A stretch of 64,000 bases of DNA from Nocardioides mangrovicus (lineage in GTDB: Bacteria; Actinomycetota; Actinomycetes; Propionibacteriales; Nocardioidaceae), in the NCBI RefSeq assembly GCF_003674065.1, contig NZ_RDBE01000010.1, positions 121,649-185,648 on the forward strand, in the 5' to 3' direction. Position numbers and translations under genes: made by a program. Every line of letters starts with the position of its first letter. Position 1 is the stretch's first letter. The notes under the pieces are model-generated. The model was given only the letters and a program-made list of their open reading frames with translations. It did not search any database and was not told where the DNA came from. Positions 1-8,805 of this stretch are shown piece by piece.

Positions 1-41
1 GCCAGAGCGACCATCCAGGCACACGACCGTAGGCTGGACCG

Positions 42-1718
42 GTGAGTGAGGGTGCGCTGATCGTCCAGTCGGACAAGACGTTGCTGCTGGAGGTCGACCA
101 CCCCGACGCCGCGGAGGCCCGCAAGGCGATCGCCCCGTTCGCGGAGCTGGAGCGCTCGCCCGAGCACATCCACACCTACCGCCTCACCCCGCTCGGGCTG
201 TGGAACGCGCGCGCCGCCGGCCACGACGCCGAGCAGGTCGTCAGCGCCCTGCTCGACCACAGCCGGTACGCCGTGCCCCACGCGCTGCTCGTCGACGTCG
301 CCGAGACGATGGCCCGCTACGGCCGGCTGCGGCTGGACAAGCACCCCACCCACGGGCTCGTGCTCTCCTCGGTGGACCGGCCCGTGTTCGAGGAGGTGCT
401 GCGGAGCAAGAAGATCGCCGGGATGATCGGCGAGCGTGTCGACGCCGCCGTGCCCGATGCCGTGGGCGCCGTGGTGGTGCACCCCAGCCAGCGCGGCAAC
501 CTCAAGCAGGCGCTGCTCAAGCTGGGCTGGCCGGCCGAGGACTGGGCCGGCTACGTCGACGGCGAGGCCCACCCGATCGCCCTGGACCAGGGCGACTGGG
601 AGCTGCGCGCCTACCAGCAGCAGGCCGCCGACGCGTTCTGGGAGGGCGGCTCCGGCGTCGTCGTGCTGCCCTGTGGCGCCGGCAAGACCCTCGTCGGCGC
701 GGCGGCCATGGCCCACGCCCAGGCCACCACGCTGATCTTGGTGACCAACACCGTCAGCGCGCGCCAGTGGAAGCACGAGCTGGTGCGGCGCACGTCGCTC
801 ACCGAGGACGAGATCGGCGAGTACTCCGGTGCGCGCAAGGAGATCCGGCCGGTCACCATCGCGACCTACCAGGTGCTGACGATGCGGCGGAAGGGCGCCT
901 ACCCCCACCTCGACCTGCTCGACGCCCGCGACTGGGGCCTCATCGTCTACGACGAGGTGCACCTGCTCCCCGCCCCGATCTTCCGGATGACCGCCGACCT
1001 GCAGGCCCGGCGCCGCATCGGGCTCACCGCCACCTTGGTGCGCGAGGACGGCCGGGAGGGCGACGTGTTCAGCCTCATCGGGCCCAAGCGCTTCGACGCG
1101 CCCTGGAAGGACATCGAGGCCCAGGGCTGGATCGCGCCCGCGGACTGCGTGGAGGTCCGGGTCACGCTGCCCGAGGGCGAGCGGCTCGCGTACGCGACGG
1201 CGGAGCCCGAAGAGCGCTACCGGCTGGCCAGCTGCACGTTCGCCAAGACCCGCGTGGCCGAGGAGCTGGTGGCCCGCCACCGCGGCGAGCAGACGCTGGT
1301 GATCGGCCAGTACCTCGACCAGCTCGACGAGCTCGGCGAGCACCTGGGCGCCCCGGTCATCAAGGGCGACACCACCGTCAAGGAGCGCGAACGCCTCTTC
1401 GAGGCCTTCCGCAGCGGCGAGATCGAGCTGCTCGTGGTCTCCAAGGTCGCCAACTTCTCCGTCGACCTGCCCGAGGCGGCCGTCGCCATCCAGGTCTCCG
1501 GTAGCTTCGGCTCGCGCCAGGAGGAGGCCCAGCGGCTGGGCCGGCTGCTGCGCCCCAAGGCCGACCGCCGCACGGCCCGCTTCTACGCCGTGGTCTCCCG
1601 CGACACCGTCGACGCGGACTTCGCCCAGAACCGGCAGCGCTTCTTGGCCGAGCAGGGCTACGCCTACCGGATCGTCGACGCCGACGACCTGGGTTCCCTG
1701 GACGCCGCGGCAGGGTAG
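42..1718 (+). CDS. XPB-family DNA repair helicase
   Basis: This is a superfamily 2 DNA helicase of the bacterial XPB type (558 aa), an ATP-dependent 3'-5' translocase presumed to act in DNA repair. An N-terminal XPB-specific region precedes two RecA-like lobes. Walker A reads LPCGAGKT near residue 208, the DEVH box (YDEVHLLPA) is near 304, and motif VI (QEEAQRLGRLLRPK) is near 495. The start is GTG. A TAGGCT -10 element at 30-35 sits six bases before it, so the transcript is probably leaderless. Its stop TAG opens a short palindrome (1717-1731). It is a single gene ahead of the sigK operon. Confidence 0.93.
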   Translation: MSEGALIVQSDKTLLLEVDHPDAAEARKAIAPFAELERSPEHIHTYRLTPLGLWNARAAGHDAEQVVSALLDHSRYAVPHALLVDVAETMARYGRLRLDKHPTHGLVLSSVDRPVFEEVLRSKKIAGMIGERVDAAVPDAVGAVVVHPSQRGNLKQALLKLGWPAEDWAGYVDGEAHPIALDQGDWELRAYQQQAADAFWEGGSGVVVLPCGAGKTLVGAAAMAHAQATTLILVTNTVSARQWKHELVRRTSLTEDEIGEYSGARKEIRPVTIATYQVLTMRRKGAYPHLDLLDARDWGLIVYDEVHLLPAPIFRMTADLQARRRIGLTATLVREDGREGDVFSLIGPKRFDAPWKDIEAQGWIAPADCVEVRVTLPEGERLAYATAEPEERYRLASCTFAKTRVAEELVARHRGEQTLVIGQYLDQLDELGEHLGAPVIKGDTTVKERERLFEAFRSGEIELLVVSKVANFSVDLPEAAVAIQVSGSFGSRQEEAQRLGRLLRPKADRRTARFYAVVSRDTVDADFAQNRQRFLAEQGYAYRIVDADDLGSLDAAAG

Positions 1719-1731
1719 TCCGTGACGGACT
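1716..1731 (+). terminator. Short palindrome at the helicase stop codon
   Basis: The stop TAG is followed directly by a perfect 7+1+7 inverted repeat, AGTCCGTGACGGACT (1717-1731). No T-run follows. It shares its TAGTCC start with the 60-nt palindromes at 14903, 20416 and 34897. A role as a weak terminator or mRNA 3'-end stabiliser is inferred. Confidence 0.4.
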
Positions 1732-1747
1732 GCCCCTCAGCGCACAC

Positions 1748-1774
1748 CCATCCACCCACCCGGGCGGTCCGAAA
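1748..1774 (+). promoter_or_regulatory. Putative SigK-dependent autoregulatory promoter
   Basis: CCATCC (1748-1753) and CCGAAA (1769-1774) are separated by 15 bases and lie 67 bases upstream of the sigK ATG. As I recall the M. tuberculosis SigK promoter consensus, it is a CCATCC-type -35 with a CCGAAT-type -10 at similar spacing. This fits an ECF operon that transcribes itself. The motif match is seen; use by SigK is inferred. Confidence 0.5.
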
Positions 1775-1840
1775 CACTCTTCACGGGGGGTCGCCCGACC
1801 CGCCCCGATCAGTTGACGTCCAGCACACGACAGGAGCGCG

Positions 1841-2461
1841 ATGAGCGGCATCCGAGCGGTCCCCGACGGTGGTGACCACGCCGATCGCGCCGCCCGGGCG
1901 CGCCAGGACCAGTCGGCCCAGCTGGCCGCGCTGATCCAGCGCTCCGGACGCGGCGACGAGCGGGCGTTCGCCGCCCTCTACGACGCCGTGGTGCGGCGGC
2001 TCCACGGGCTGGTGCTGCGCGTGGTGCGCGACCCGGCCCAGGCCGAGGAGGTCACCCAGGAGGCGATGGTGGAGGTCTGGCGGCAGTCCGCGCGCTACGA
2101 CCCCGCCCTGGGCAGCCCACTGTCGTGGCTGATGACGATCGCCCACCGGCGCGCGGTCGACCGGGTCCGTTCGGCCGAGGCCTCGAGCCGGCGCGACACC
2201 ACCTACCACCAGCAGAACCAGAGCATCGACCACGACGCCACGGCCGAGGCAGTCGCTCAGAACCTGGAAGGCCACCGGGTCCGCCAGGCCCTGGCCTCCC
2301 TGACCGACACCCAGCGCGGCGCGCTCGAGCTCGCCTACTTCGGCGGGTACACCCACACCGAGGTGGCGAACCTGCTCGACATCCCGCTGGGCACCGCCAA
2401 GACCCGCATCCGCGACGGACTGATCCGTCTTCGTGACACCCTCGGAGCCGACCATGAGTGA
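1841..2461 (+). CDS. sigK: ECF RNA polymerase sigma factor SigK
   Basis: This is a 206-aa ECF sigma factor. Sigma region 2 covers roughly residues 40-110 (DPAQAEEVTQEAMVEVWR near 65) and region 4 covers 150-200, with a helix-turn-helix at GYTHTEVANLLDIPLGTAKT. It directs RNA polymerase to its regulon and is expected to be held by RskA, encoded next with an 8-base overlap. The downstream lipid genes match the mycobacterial sigK neighbourhood, which supports the SigK name. The protein has no cysteine, so the disulfide switch described for M. tuberculosis SigK cannot operate here. Confidence 0.88.
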   Translation: MSGIRAVPDGGDHADRAARARQDQSAQLAALIQRSGRGDERAFAALYDAVVRRLHGLVLRVVRDPAQAEEVTQEAMVEVWRQSARYDPALGSPLSWLMTIAHRRAVDRVRSAEASSRRDTTYHQQNQSIDHDATAEAVAQNLEGHRVRQALASLTDTQRGALELAYFGGYTHTEVANLLDIPLGTAKTRIRDGLIRLRDTLGADHE

Positions 2462-3176
2462 CCTGCACCCCCTCTCCGGGGCGTACGCCGTCGACGCCCT
2501 CGACGATGTCGAGCGCGCCCGGTTCGAGCGCCACCTCAAGGAGTGCGACGACTGCGCCGCCGAGGTGACGAGCCTGCGCGAGGCCGCCGGCCTGCTCGCG
2601 CTCACCGCCGACCCGACCCCGAGCCCCGAGATGCGCGAGCGGGTGCTGGCCCAGGTCCACACCGTGCGCCCGCTGCCCCCGGTCGCCACCCAGGTGGAGG
2701 TGGTGCGCCGCCGTTGGGCGCGGTTTCCTCAGCTGGTGGCGGCAGCGGTGGCAGCGTTCGTCGTCGTCGCGGGCGGTGTAGGCGTCTCGGCGCTGCACCC
2801 GTTCCGCCAGGACCAGGCGCCGGTGGCCGGCAGCGTCGTGCAGCAGGTGCTGCAGGCCCAGGACTCCCGCAACCAGGCCGTCGACGTCGGCGAGGGCCGC
2901 GCGACGCTCTACCACTCCAAGTCGGTGGGCCGCGCGGTGCTGGTCACCAAGGACATGCCGGCGACGCCGACGGGCCGGACCTACGAGCTGTGGTTCAAGA
3001 AGAACGGCCACTTCGTGCCGGCCGGCCTGATGACCGCCTCGGGGAATCAGACCTTTGTGCTGCACGGCGGGCTGGGCGACGCCACCGACGTCGGGGTCAC
3101 CATCGAGCCGACCGGTGGCTCGAAGCGGCCGACCAGCGCCCCGGTCGCGTACTTCGACCTGGCCAAGTCCGTATGA
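2454..3176 (+). CDS. rskA: Anti-sigma-K factor RskA
   Basis: This 240-aa membrane-bound anti-sigma factor binds SigK in the cytoplasm and is presumed to release it after regulated proteolysis. A cytoplasmic N-terminal zinc-type motif H27-x3-C31-x2-C34 (HLKECDDC) is followed by one transmembrane helix near residues 94-115 and an extracytoplasmic RskA domain to the end. I chose the ATG at 2454, which overlaps the sigK stop, over a GTG seven codons upstream. M. tuberculosis RskA, as I recall it, lacks this HxxxCxxC motif, so a redox or zinc response could lie in the anti-sigma factor here. Confidence 0.87.
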   Translation: MSDLHPLSGAYAVDALDDVERARFERHLKECDDCAAEVTSLREAAGLLALTADPTPSPEMRERVLAQVHTVRPLPPVATQVEVVRRRWARFPQLVAAAVAAFVVVAGGVGVSALHPFRQDQAPVAGSVVQQVLQAQDSRNQAVDVGEGRATLYHSKSVGRAVLVTKDMPATPTGRTYELWFKKNGHFVPAGLMTASGNQTFVLHGGLGDATDVGVTIEPTGGSKRPTSAPVAYFDLAKSV

Positions 3177-5167
3177 CCTCGCGCCGCGTCGCCGTCGTCG
3201 GCAGCGGTGTCTCCGGGCTGGTCGCGGCGTGGGTGCTGGCCCGCGACGCACGGGTGACGCTCTACGAGGCCGACGACCGGCTCGGCGGTCACGCCGACAC
3301 CCACGACGTCGAGGTCGACGAGCACACGCTGGCCGTCGACACCGGGTTCATCGTGCACAACGAGCGCACCTACCCGACCCTGCTGCGGCTCTTCGACGAG
3401 CTCGGGGTGGTGACGCAGGAGTCCGACATGAGCATGTCGGTGCGTGATGAGGAGACCGGCCTGGAGTGGGCCGGCGCCCTGGGGGCGCGGGGGTTGTTCC
3501 CGACGTCGGCGAACCTGCGCAACCCGCGCTACCTGCGGATGCTGGTCGAGATCCCGCGCTTCCACCGGATGGCCAAGCGCGCCCTGTCCGGCGAGAGCGA
3601 CGAGACGCTGGCCTCCTTCTTGGCCCGCGGCCGGTTCAGCGAGTTCTTCACGACCTATTTCATGACCCCGCTGGTGGCCGCGGTGTGGTCGGCCGACCCG
3701 GACCACGCGCTGGAGTACCCGGCCCGCTACCTGTTCACCTTCCTCGAGCACCACGGCATGCTGACCGTCTTCGGCTCGCCGACCTGGCGCACCGTCGCCG
3801 GCGGCTCGCGCGAGTACGTCGAGCGCGTGGCCAAGCGCCTGGACGAGGTGCGGCTCTCCTCACCGGTCAGCGCCATCCGCGAGCACGCCGACGGCGTCGA
3901 CGTCACCGACCCCGCGGGCACCACCCGCTACGACGCGGTCGTCGTCGCCACCCACCCCGACCAGGCGCTGCGCGCGATCGGCGAGCCGACGCCGCTGCAG
4001 CGTGAGCTGCTCGGCGCGATCCCCTACGCCCCCAACGTCGCCCGCCTGCACACCGACGAGCGGCTGCTGCCGCGCGCCGAGGGGGCGCGGGCGTCGTGGA
4101 ACTACCTGCGCCGGACCTCCACCGATGGTCGGGTGCTGGTCAGCTACGACATGACGCGGCTGCAGCGGCTGCGCGAGACCGGGGGCCGGCGCTACATCGT
4201 GACGCTGGGCGGTGAGGACCTGATCGACCCCGCCTCGGTGATCGCGACGATGCACTACGCCCACCCCGTCTACACGCCGGAGTCGGTGGCCGCGCAGCGC
4301 CGGCTGCCCGAGCTCAACAGCCGGCGGGTCGCCTTCGCCGGCGCCTACCACGGCTGGGGGTTCCACGAGGACGGTGCGCTCTCGGGCCTCCGCGCCGCCG
4401 AGCACCTGGGGGGCACGTGGCCCGAGCGCGCGACCCGCCAGGTCGCACCGACCCCGCGGATCTACGCCACCCGCATCACCCACGCCCGGGTCGAGCCGCT
4501 GCGCAACGTCTTCTCCTACGCCAGCCACACCTGGCTGGTCGATCTCGACGACCTGCCGCACTACTCCGGCATCGCCGCGCCGCTGCTGCGCCGGCTCGCG
4601 CGCTTCGAGGCCCGCGACCACGTCGGCGACCCCGCGCTCTCGCTGCGCGCCAACATCGACGCCCTGCTGGCCGAGCACGGCATCCACGACGTCGCGCGCG
4701 TGCAGATGCTGGCCCACCCACGCACGCTGGGCTACGTCTTCAACCCGATCTCGGTGTTCTGGTGCCATCGCGAGGACCACTCGCTGGCGGCGGTGGTCGT
4801 GGAGGTCCACAACACCTACGGCGGCCGGCACGCCTACGTGGTGCATCCCGACGAGCACGGCCGGGCGATCGTCGACAAGGAGCTCTACGTCTCCCCGTTC
4901 AACGACACCTCGGGCACCTACCACGTCGCCGTCCCGCTGCCCGGCGAGACCGTGAACGTCGCCGTCACCTTGCACCGCGAGGGCCGACCGCCCTTCACGG
5001 CCACGATGAAGGGCACCGCCGGCGCAGCCGACGCCCGCGGCGTCCTGCGCAGCTCCCTGCGTCACCCCGTCGTCCCCCTGCTCGGATCGCTACGGATCCG
5101 GATCCAGGGCATCAAGCTCTGGCTGCGCGGCCTGCCCGTGCAGCCCCGTCCACGAAAGGATGGCTGA
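3173..5167 (+). CDS. FAD-dependent oxidoreductase / DUF1365 fusion
   Basis: Two proteins are fused in one 664-aa chain. Residues 1 to about 420 form a flavin amine-oxidase-type oxidoreductase with a dinucleotide-binding VVGSGVSGLVAAW at the N-terminus (related to Rv0449c). Residues about 430-664 form a DUF1365 domain with its hallmark LGYVFNPISVFWC near residue 520 (related to Rv0448c). The two halves are separate genes in the mycobacterial locus. The start ATG overlaps the rskA stop (ATGA), so translation is coupled. Together with the downstream methyltransferases it probably modifies unsaturated fatty acyl chains of membrane lipids. The exact reaction is unknown. Confidence 0.88.
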   Translation: MTSRRVAVVGSGVSGLVAAWVLARDARVTLYEADDRLGGHADTHDVEVDEHTLAVDTGFIVHNERTYPTLLRLFDELGVVTQESDMSMSVRDEETGLEWAGALGARGLFPTSANLRNPRYLRMLVEIPRFHRMAKRALSGESDETLASFLARGRFSEFFTTYFMTPLVAAVWSADPDHALEYPARYLFTFLEHHGMLTVFGSPTWRTVAGGSREYVERVAKRLDEVRLSSPVSAIREHADGVDVTDPAGTTRYDAVVVATHPDQALRAIGEPTPLQRELLGAIPYAPNVARLHTDERLLPRAEGARASWNYLRRTSTDGRVLVSYDMTRLQRLRETGGRRYIVTLGGEDLIDPASVIATMHYAHPVYTPESVAAQRRLPELNSRRVAFAGAYHGWGFHEDGALSGLRAAEHLGGTWPERATRQVAPTPRIYATRITHARVEPLRNVFSYASHTWLVDLDDLPHYSGIAAPLLRRLARFEARDHVGDPALSLRANIDALLAEHGIHDVARVQMLAHPRTLGYVFNPISVFWCHREDHSLAAVVVEVHNTYGGRHAYVVHPDEHGRAIVDKELYVSPFNDTSGTYHVAVPLPGETVNVAVTLHREGRPPFTATMKGTAGAADARGVLRSSLRHPVVPLLGSLRIRIQGIKLWLRGLPVQPRPRKDG

Positions 5168-5168
5168 G

Positions 5169-6449
5169 ATGGCCACCTACGCCGACTCGCACGTCGACAC
5201 CCACCTGCTCGACATCGCCCGCTGGCCCGACCTGGCGCCGATCCGCGCCTCCGTGCAGGGCCGGGTGGAGACCGCGGTGGCCCGCCGGCTCTTCACCGCG
5301 GCGGTCGGCCGGCTGCCGGTCTCGGTCCGGTTCCCCGACGGCCGCGTGGTCGGCACCGGCGGCCCCACGATGACGGTCCTCGACGAGGACTCCTTCTTCC
5401 GCCGCCTCGGCTCGGGCAAGCTCATCGGCTTCGGCGAGTCCTACATGGCCGGCGACTGGGAGGCCGAGGACCTGGGCGGCTTCCTGACCGTGCTCGCCGC
5501 CCAGATGGCCTCGCTGGTGCCCGAGCCCCTGCAGCGGCTGCGTGCCCTCGTGGTGGCGCGCCACCCGGCCTCCGAGCGCAACATCGAGGCCAACACGCAG
5601 CGCAACATCGCCCGTCACTACGACCTGTCCAACGACATGTTCGCGACGTTCCTCGACGAGACGATGACCTACAGCAGCGCGCTCTTCGCCGAGGAGCCGA
5701 CCACCGGCTCGACGGCGCGGGCCGACCTGGCCGAGGCGCAGCGCCGCAAGATCGACCGACTGCTCGACCAGGCCGGCGTCGGCGCAGGCACCCGGGTGCT
5801 GGAGATCGGCACCGGCTGGGGCGAGCTGTGCATCCGCGCCGCCGAGCGCGGCGCCACCGTCACCTCGGTGACGCTGTCCGAGGAGCAGAAGTCCCTGGCC
5901 GAGGAGCGCATCGCCGCCGCGGGCCACAGCGACGCCGTCACCGTCGAGCTCAAGGACTACCGCGCGGTCGAGGGCGAGTACGACGCCGTGCTCAGCGTCG
6001 AGATGATCGAGGCGGTGGGCTACGAGTTCTGGCCGACGTACTTCGAGACGATCGACCGGCTGCTGGCCCCTGGCGGCAAGGCCGCCATCCAGGCGATCAC
6101 CATGCCGCACGACCGGATGCTCGCCACCCGCTCGACCTACACCTGGGTCAACAAGTACATCTTCCCCGGCGGGTTCCTGCCCTCGGTCGAGGCGATCGAG
6201 CAAGTCACGCGCGACCACACCTCGCTGCGGGTCGGCGACCGGCTCTCGATGGGCCACCACTACGCCGAGACGCTGCGGCTGTGGGACCAGGCGTTCCTCG
6301 CCGCCCACGACCGCGTGCACCAGCTCGGCTTCGACTCGGTCTTCGACCGGATGTGGCACTTCTACCTCGAGTACAGCCGCGCCGGCTTCGCCTCGGGCTA
6401 CATCGACGTCAACCAGATCACCTTGCAGCGGAAGGCGGAGGAGCGCTGA
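5169..6449 (+). CDS. Cyclopropane-fatty-acyl-phospholipid synthase-like methyltransferase (UfaA1-like)
   Basis: This 426-aa SAM-dependent methyltransferase of the Cfa/UfaA1 family likely methylates or methylenates a double bond in phospholipid acyl chains. The SAM site LEIGTGWGE is near residue 212, the acidic VEMIEAVG motif follows, and WVNKYIFPGGFLPS is the Cfa-type segment. The E. coli active-site context YSCA reads YSSA here. An upstream ATG at 5160 overlaps the ribosome binding site AAAGGA; I chose ATG 5169, which has an 8-base spacer from it. It is the third enzyme gene of the sigK operon. Confidence 0.87.
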   Translation: MATYADSHVDTHLLDIARWPDLAPIRASVQGRVETAVARRLFTAAVGRLPVSVRFPDGRVVGTGGPTMTVLDEDSFFRRLGSGKLIGFGESYMAGDWEAEDLGGFLTVLAAQMASLVPEPLQRLRALVVARHPASERNIEANTQRNIARHYDLSNDMFATFLDETMTYSSALFAEEPTTGSTARADLAEAQRRKIDRLLDQAGVGAGTRVLEIGTGWGELCIRAAERGATVTSVTLSEEQKSLAEERIAAAGHSDAVTVELKDYRAVEGEYDAVLSVEMIEAVGYEFWPTYFETIDRLLAPGGKAAIQAITMPHDRMLATRSTYTWVNKYIFPGGFLPSVEAIEQVTRDHTSLRVGDRLSMGHHYAETLRLWDQAFLAAHDRVHQLGFDSVFDRMWHFYLEYSRAGFASGYIDVNQITLQRKAEER

Positions 6450-7723
6450 TGCTGGTCTCCGGGACCCCCACCGTCGCCGCCCGGCTCGAGGCCGCGCTGC
6501 GGCCCGTCGTCGGCGGCGACCTGCCCGTCCACCTCACCGCGTGGGACGGCTCCACCGCCGGACCCGTCGACGCCCCGCACGTCGTGCTGCACACCCCCGA
6601 CGTCCTGCGCCGGCTGTTGTGGCACCCGGGTGAGCTGGGTGCCGCCCAGGCGTACGTGACCGGCGAGCTCGACGTCGAGGGTGACCTCGACGCCGCCCTC
6701 ACCCACGTCTGGGGCGTCGTCCGCGAGCGCGGTCTGAGCTCGGTGCGCCCCACCCCGGCCACGCTCGTCAACGTCCTGCGCACCGCTCGCGAGCTCGGCG
6801 CCGTGGGCCTGCCGGCGGCCGCTCCGGCCTCGCAGGCGGTCATCAAGGGCCGGCTGCACTCGCTGTCGCGCGACCGGCGCTCCATCAGCCACCACTACGA
6901 CTTCTCCAACGAGTTCTACGCCGCCATCCTCGACGACCACATGGCCTACTCCAGCGCGTACTACGAGCGGGCGGACATGAGCCTGGAGGAGGCGCAGGCG
7001 GCCAAGCTCGACCTGGTCTGCCGCAAGCTCGCGCTGCGCGAGGGCGACCGCTTCCTCGACGTCGGCTGCGGCTGGGGCTCGCTCTCCCTCTACGCCGCCG
7101 AGCACTTCGGCGCCCGCGTCACCGGCGTGACGATCGCAGCCGAGCAGAAGCGGTTCATCGACGAGCGGATCGCCGAGCGCGGCCTGGGCGACCGGGTGGA
7201 GATCCGGCTGCAGGACTACCGCGAGGTCGGCGACGGGCCCTACGACGCCGTGGCCTCGATCGAGATGGGCGAGCACGTCGGGCAGGACAACTACCCGACC
7301 TACGTCGACGTCCTGCGTCGCAACGTGAAGCCGCAGGGCCGCGTGCTGATCCAGCAGATGTCGCGCCGCGGCCGCCACCCCGGCGGCGGGCCGTTCATCG
7401 AGTCGTTCATCGCCCCCGACATGCACATGCGGCCCGTCGGCGAGACCGTGGAGCTGATCGAGGCCGGCGGTCTCGAGGTCCGCGACGTGCACCTGATGCG
7501 CGAGCACTACGTCGACACCGTCCGCGACTGGATGGTCCGCTTCGAGGCGAACGCCGACCGGCTGCGCGACCTCGTCGGCGAGGAGCAGCTGCGAGTCTGG
7601 CGGCTCTACCTCGTCGGTGGAGCGATGTCGTTCCGCGACGGCCGCATGGGCGTCGACCAGATCCTCGCCGTCCGCAACGACGAGGCGGGCCACTCCGGCT
7701 TCCCCCGCGTCCGCGACTGGTGA
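6449..7723 (+). CDS. Second Cfa-family SAM-dependent methyltransferase
   Basis: This is a 424-aa paralogue of the preceding gene, and the start overlaps its stop (ATGA). The N-terminal third is a Cfa-type lipid-binding region (SRDRRSISHHYDFSNEFY near residue 140). The SAM motif FLDVGCGWGSLS is near residue 200, followed by IEMGEHVG. The YSSA sequence again replaces Cfa YSCA. The mycobacterial sigK locus has one such gene, so two divergent copies suggest two substrates, two successive methylations, or a heteromer. Confidence 0.87.
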   Translation: MLVSGTPTVAARLEAALRPVVGGDLPVHLTAWDGSTAGPVDAPHVVLHTPDVLRRLLWHPGELGAAQAYVTGELDVEGDLDAALTHVWGVVRERGLSSVRPTPATLVNVLRTARELGAVGLPAAAPASQAVIKGRLHSLSRDRRSISHHYDFSNEFYAAILDDHMAYSSAYYERADMSLEEAQAAKLDLVCRKLALREGDRFLDVGCGWGSLSLYAAEHFGARVTGVTIAAEQKRFIDERIAERGLGDRVEIRLQDYREVGDGPYDAVASIEMGEHVGQDNYPTYVDVLRRNVKPQGRVLIQQMSRRGRHPGGGPFIESFIAPDMHMRPVGETVELIEAGGLEVRDVHLMREHYVDTVRDWMVRFEANADRLRDLVGEEQLRVWRLYLVGGAMSFRDGRMGVDQILAVRNDEAGHSGFPRVRDW

Positions 7724-8481
7724 GCACGCCGTTCGTCCTGGTCGCCGGCGCGGTGGCCGTGGTCCTGCTGATGGCGGCCACCGCCGTTGCGGCGCACCGC
7801 ACCGGCCGGTGGGCCGTCGTCGACGTCACCTGGGGCTCCGGGTTCGTCGTCATCGCCCTGGTGGCCGCTCTGCTGGGCGACGGGTCGGCGCTGCGGCGGG
7901 TGCTGCTGCTCGTCCTGCCCGCCGTCTGGGGCCTGCGGCTGGCCTGGCACATCCTCCGGCGCGCCGGCGGGCGCGAGGACCCGCGCTACGCCGAGCTGAA
8001 GGAGCGCGGCGGCTCGCTGTTCCGTAGCGTCCTGCTGCCCCAGGGCGTCGTCATGTGGTTCGTCGCGCTGCCGGTGCAGGTCGGCGTCGGCTCCGAGCGC
8101 GGTGTCACCTGGCTGGGCTGGCTCGGCGTCGTCGTCTGGGCCGTCGGCCTGGCCTTCGAGGCGATCGGCGACCAGCAGCTCGCCGCCTTCAAGGCCGACC
8201 CCGCCCACCGGGGCACGATCATGGACCGCGGCCTGTGGGCCTGGACCCGCCACCCGAACTACTTCGGCGACGCCTGCCTGTGGTGGGGCATCTGGCTCCT
8301 CGCCGCCGACGCCGGCTGGTGGGGCGCCGCGACGGTCCTGTCTCCGCTGGCCATGACCTACTTCATCCGCAACGTCACCGGCGCCAAGCTGCTGGAGAAG
8401 ACGATGTCGAAGCGGCAGGGATGGGACGAGTACGCCCGCCGCACCCCGCTGTTCTTCCCGCGACCGCCCCGCCGCGCCTGA
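7720..8481 (+). CDS. DUF1295 family membrane protein (steroid 5-alpha-reductase-like)
   Basis: This 253-aa polytopic membrane protein is the Rv0446c counterpart. About six hydrophobic segments are visible. The C-terminal half carries the DUF1295 / isoprenylcysteine-methyltransferase-like signature RHPNYFGD near residue 177. Members are often predicted to be reductases, so it could supply a reduction step to the methyltransferase operon. The GTG start overlaps the previous stop (GTGA). It is the last gene of the sigK operon and ends two bases from a convergent gene. Confidence 0.85.
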   Translation: MSTPFVLVAGAVAVVLLMAATAVAAHRTGRWAVVDVTWGSGFVVIALVAALLGDGSALRRVLLLVLPAVWGLRLAWHILRRAGGREDPRYAELKERGGSLFRSVLLPQGVVMWFVALPVQVGVGSERGVTWLGWLGVVVWAVGLAFEAIGDQQLAAFKADPAHRGTIMDRGLWAWTRHPNYFGDACLWWGIWLLAADAGWWGAATVLSPLAMTYFIRNVTGAKLLEKTMSKRQGWDEYARRTPLFFPRPPRRA

Positions 8482-8483
8482 GC

Positions 8484-8774
8484 TCAGCTCGACTCGGCCT
8501 CCACCGAGGTCATCGCCAGTCGCAGGTCGCGCACCATCGCGTAGGGCAGCCCGAGCCGCGTGAGGATGATCTGCACCTGCGGCAGCAAGAACGCCTGCGC
8601 CTGCAGCTCTACCCGTCCGATCTCGGTGGTCGCCCGCAGCCACAGCACCGGCGACCCGCTCGCGTCGACCTCGACGAACCCGCCGACCACGCCCCACGGC
8701 GCCAGCGAGGCGACGATCGGCGTGATCGCCGCCTCCCACGCCGGGTCGATGCCCTCGCTGCCCACGCTGCCCAC
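8484..8774 (-). CDS. Conserved hypothetical protein, 96 aa
   Basis: I do not recognise this family. It is a small soluble alpha/beta-looking protein with no cysteine, signal peptide or membrane helix. The GTG start at 8774 is supported by a TAGGCT -10 element (8786-8781 on the minus strand) with exactly six bases between, the same leaderless geometry as the helicase at 42. It is tail-to-tail with the sigK operon and is not part of it. Confidence 0.65.
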   Translation of the reverse strand: MGSVGSEGIDPAWEAAITPIVASLAPWGVVGGFVEVDASGSPVLWLRATTEIGRVELQAQAFLLPQVQIILTRLGLPYAMVRDLRLAMTSVEAESS

Positions 8775-8805
8775 GCTGGGAGCCTAGGCCGGGGGCCGAG
8801 CCGCG

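Noticed and set aside
1781..3251. Long minus-strand frames opposite sigK and rskA
   Set aside because: Shadows of real plus-strand genes, with arginine- and glycine-rich nonsense translations.
5160..5168. Upstream ATG 5160 as the start of the first methyltransferase
   Set aside because: It overlaps the AAAGGA ribosome binding site, which is well spaced for ATG 5169.
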